Below are positions 13,515 through 15,033 of a DNA stretch of 15,033 nt, piece after piece; within the stretch, counting starts at the first letter, position 1, and the number at the start of each line of letters is the position of its first letter. Location: assembly GCA_021784205.1 (NCBI GenBank), contig JAJXTB010000065.1, positions 1-15,033 of the forward strand, read 5' to 3'. This DNA comes from Actinomycetes bacterium (GTDB lineage Bacteria; Actinomycetota; Acidimicrobiia; Acidimicrobiales; RAAP-2). The notes beneath the pieces were generated by a model that worked only from the letters and a program-made list of their open reading frames with translations, was not told the DNA's origin and did not search any database. Position numbers and translations under genes: made by a program.

Positions 13515-14581
13515 AGGGGCTTGTTGCGCAGCGCGACCGTCGTCGTCGAGCCGTCACGGCGCAGGCCCGGCTTGCCGCGCGTGACGGTGGCCAGTTGTCC
13601 ACAGGCCGCGTCGATCGAACGACCCCGCGTGTTGCGCACCGTGGCGTTCACCCCGCGCGCGATCAGCCCGTCGCGAAACGCGCGCACGCGCTCGGGCGCA
13701 GATCCGCGCACGAGATAGCCCGGGGTGGGGTTGAGGGGGATCAAGTTGACGTGCGCGGCCAGGGGCCGCGTGTAGGCGGCGAGCTCGTCGAGAGCACGAT
13801 CGGTGTCGTTCACCCCGTCGATGAGGGCCCACTCGAAGCTCAGGCGCCGACCCGTCTCCTCGATCCAGTGCCGACAGGCCGCGGCCAGTCGCGTGAGGTC
13901 GTAGCGACGGTTGATCGGCGCGAGGTCGTTGCGCACCTCGTCGTTGGCCGAGTGCAAACTCACCGCCAGCGTCAGCGCCAGCCCCTCGCCGGCCAGGCGC
14001 TCGATCGCCGGCGCCACGCCGACCGTCGAGACAGTGAGGTGGCGCGCACTCATGCCACGCTCCTCGTGAAGTCGCCGCAGGACCCCGACGGTCACGTCGT
14101 AGTTGGCGAGCGGCTCGCCCATGCCCATGAAGACCACGTTAGAAAGTCGTCGCGGCGCTCCGGCGCGTGCGGCCACCACCACCTGCTCGATCACCTCGCC
14201 GACGCTGAGCTGGCGCGTGAAGCCCGCCTGGCCCGTCGCACAGAAGCTGCATCCCATGGCACATCCCGCCTGGGAGGAGACGCACACCGTCACCCGATCC
14301 TCGTAGGCCATGAGAACGGTCTCGATCGTCGCGCCGTCGTGCAGGGCGAAGACCCACCTGGTGGTCGCCCCGCCGTCACTGACGACCTCGTTGATCGCCG
14401 TCAGCGACGAAGGGTGCTCGAGGGCGAGGCGTTCGCGCAGCCCCTTGGGCAGCGTCGTCACCTCGTCGACGAGACGATCCTCGCGCCACAGTCCCCGCCA
14501 GAGCTGGTCGACGCGAAAGCGCGGCTCGCCCGTCAGGCTCGCCCCCAGTTCCTCGCGCGTCAGCTCGTACAGCGATCCCAC
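13511..14581 (-). CDS. rlmN: 23S rRNA/tRNA adenine-C2 methyltransferase RlmN
   Basis: This 356-residue radical-SAM enzyme methylates C2 of A2503 in 23S rRNA and of A37 in some tRNAs. The radical-SAM cluster motif is C107-x3-C111-x2-C114 in GCAMGCSFCATG. FMGMGEPLANY (151-161) is the SAM-binding GGE-like segment. The methyl-carrier cysteine is C327 in GRSIDAACGQL, and SLHSANDEVR (208-217) is another family landmark. Length is typical. The GTG at 14581 is supported by TAGCGT exactly six bases upstream on the minus strand, and the early QLWRGLW region (26-32) fits the usual N terminus. It overlaps the convergent MFS gene by four bases. No sign of the Cfr resistance subgroup can be judged from sequence alone; context suggests the housekeeping enzyme. 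Confidence 0.95.
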   Translation of the reverse strand: MGSLYELTREELGASLTGEPRFRVDQLWRGLWREDRLVDEVTTLPKGLRERLALEHPSSLTAINEVVSDGGATTRWVFALHDGATIETVLMAYEDRVTVCVSSQAGCAMGCSFCATGQAGFTRQLSVGEVIEQVVVAARAGAPRRLSNVVFMGMGEPLANYDVTVGVLRRLHEERGMSARHLTVSTVGVAPAIERLAGEGLALTLAVSLHSANDEVRNDLAPINRRYDLTRLAAACRHWIEETGRRLSFEWALIDGVNDTDRALDELAAYTRPLAAHVNLIPLNPTPGYLVRGSAPERVRAFRDGLIARGVNATVRNTRGRSIDAACGQLATVTRGKPGLRRDGSTTTVALRNKPL

Positions 14582-14587
14582 GCATCC

Positions 14588-14593
14588 ACGCTA
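14588..14593 (-). promoter_or_regulatory. TANNNT -10 box of a leaderless rlmN transcript (TAGCGT)
   Basis: TAGCGT (14593-14588) ends six bases before GTG 14581. A weak -35 candidate, TTGGAG (14615-14610), lies 16 bases upstream. No Shine-Dalgarno precedes the start. Confidence 0.6.
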
Positions 14594-14652
14594 GAGCGAC
14601 GCGGCACCGCTCCAATCTCTGCTTGACTCGAAGGTGCCCGAGTGGGCGACAA

Positions 14653-14659
14653 AGGAGAG
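14653..14659 (+). promoter_or_regulatory. Ribosome-binding site of the SDR gene
   Basis: AGGAGAG, in the run AAAGGAGAG, ends four bases before ATG 14664 and fixes that start. A TTGACT at 14623-14628 could be a -35 box, but no convincing -10 follows it. Confidence 0.7.
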
Positions 14660-14663
14660 CGAC

Positions 14664-15033
14664 ATGGAGTTGACCAAGACCTCGGGAATCGTCACCGGCG
14701 GCGCCTCCGGCCTGGGCGAGGCGACGGCGCGCGCACTCGCCGCGCGCGGCGTCTCGGTCGTCGTGGCCGACCTGTCCGACGACAAGGGACTGGCCGTCGC
14801 GAGCGAGATCGGCGGGACCTACGTCCACTGCGACGTGACCAACACCGAGCAGGTCATCGCGGCCGTCGAGGCGGCGAAGGCTCTCGGCCCGCTGTGGAGC
14901 GTCGTCAACTGCGCCGGGATCGGCTGGGCGACGCGCACCATCGGCAAGGACGGCGAGTACGCGAGCGCCCACGACCTCGACGTCTACCGCAAGGTCATCG
15001 AGATCAACCTGATCGGCACCTTCAACGTCTGCC
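14664..15033 (+). CDS. Short-chain dehydrogenase, HSD10-like (partial, runs off the window)
   Basis: The first 123 residues are visible and the gene continues past the right edge. The N-terminal Rossmann nucleotide-binding motif is TGGASGLGEA near residues 11-20. An acidic D41 after VVVA at the end of strand 2 favours NAD(H). CDV near 60-62, VNCAG near 89-93 and INLIGTFNV near the window end are classical SDR landmarks. The stretch from VNCAG to GTFNV, with an insert containing a GKDGEY segment, resembles human HSD10 and bacterial 3-hydroxy-2-methylbutyryl-CoA dehydrogenases of isoleucine breakdown. The catalytic Ser-Tyr-Lys lies beyond the window, so activity cannot be checked. ATG 14664 has a clear ribosome-binding site. 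The bkd-type operon about 2.4 kb away fits a role in branched-chain amino acid catabolism. Confidence 0.85.
   Translation, partial: MELTKTSGIVTGGASGLGEATARALAARGVSVVVADLSDDKGLAVASEIGGTYVHCDVTNTEQVIAAVEAAKALGPLWSVVNCAGIGWATRTIGKDGEYASAHDLDVYRKVIEINLIGTFNVC

Noticed and set aside
12815..14626. 603-residue plus-strand open frame
   Set aside because: It overlaps the MFS gene out of frame and rlmN in antisense, both of which are clearly real. It has no domain and is Arg-rich as expected of a shadow frame.

Overview
The window is very GC-rich, with genes packed tightly on both strands. Its gene set fits a high-GC actinobacterium: a RegX3-like OmpR response regulator, an E3-less bkdABC-type dehydrogenase operon in the mycobacterial order, and leaderless-type TANNNT -10 boxes set six bases before start codons. 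I infer Actinomycetota, and the class Acidimicrobiia is a plausible but unproven guess. I see no tRNA, rRNA, CRISPR array, insertion sequence or phage gene.

Left part (1-6094). Two minus-strand genes form a translationally coupled pair. One encodes a membrane polyferredoxin of the NapH/NosR type. The other encodes a 723-residue soluble flavo-iron-sulfur enzyme: an 8-cysteine ferredoxin domain, a GltD/NfnB-like FAD and NAD(P) oxidoreductase, and a C-terminal flavodoxin-like domain. Divergent from them, across a 224-base intergenic region with an AT-rich, palindrome-rich core, lie a NarL/FixJ response regulator and an overlapping histidine kinase with four membrane segments and a PAS-like domain. 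The simplest reading is a membrane electron-transfer module controlled by its neighbouring two-component system. This is the best candidate for an undescribed system.

Middle part (6095-8834). A secreted protein made of eight 54-60-residue repeats, each with a C-x5-C pair, is followed by an orphan RegX3-like response regulator and a Bcp/PrxQ peroxiredoxin. All three starts have a TANNNT hexamer exactly six bases upstream.

Right part (8841-15033). A minus-strand operon (E1 alpha, E1 beta, E2, joined by two ATGA overlaps) encodes a branched-chain 2-oxoacid dehydrogenase complex without E3. It is divergent from an EntS-like MFS exporter. The exporter gene converges on rlmN, and the two stop codons share one CTAG. 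The window ends inside an SDR gene resembling HSD10-type 3-hydroxy-2-methylbutyryl-CoA dehydrogenase, an isoleucine-degradation step compatible with the nearby bkd-type operon.

Two styles of translation start are visible. Operon leaders and coupled genes use strong Shine-Dalgarno sequences or overlaps. Five other genes show the TANNNT-N6-start arrangement expected of leaderless transcripts.
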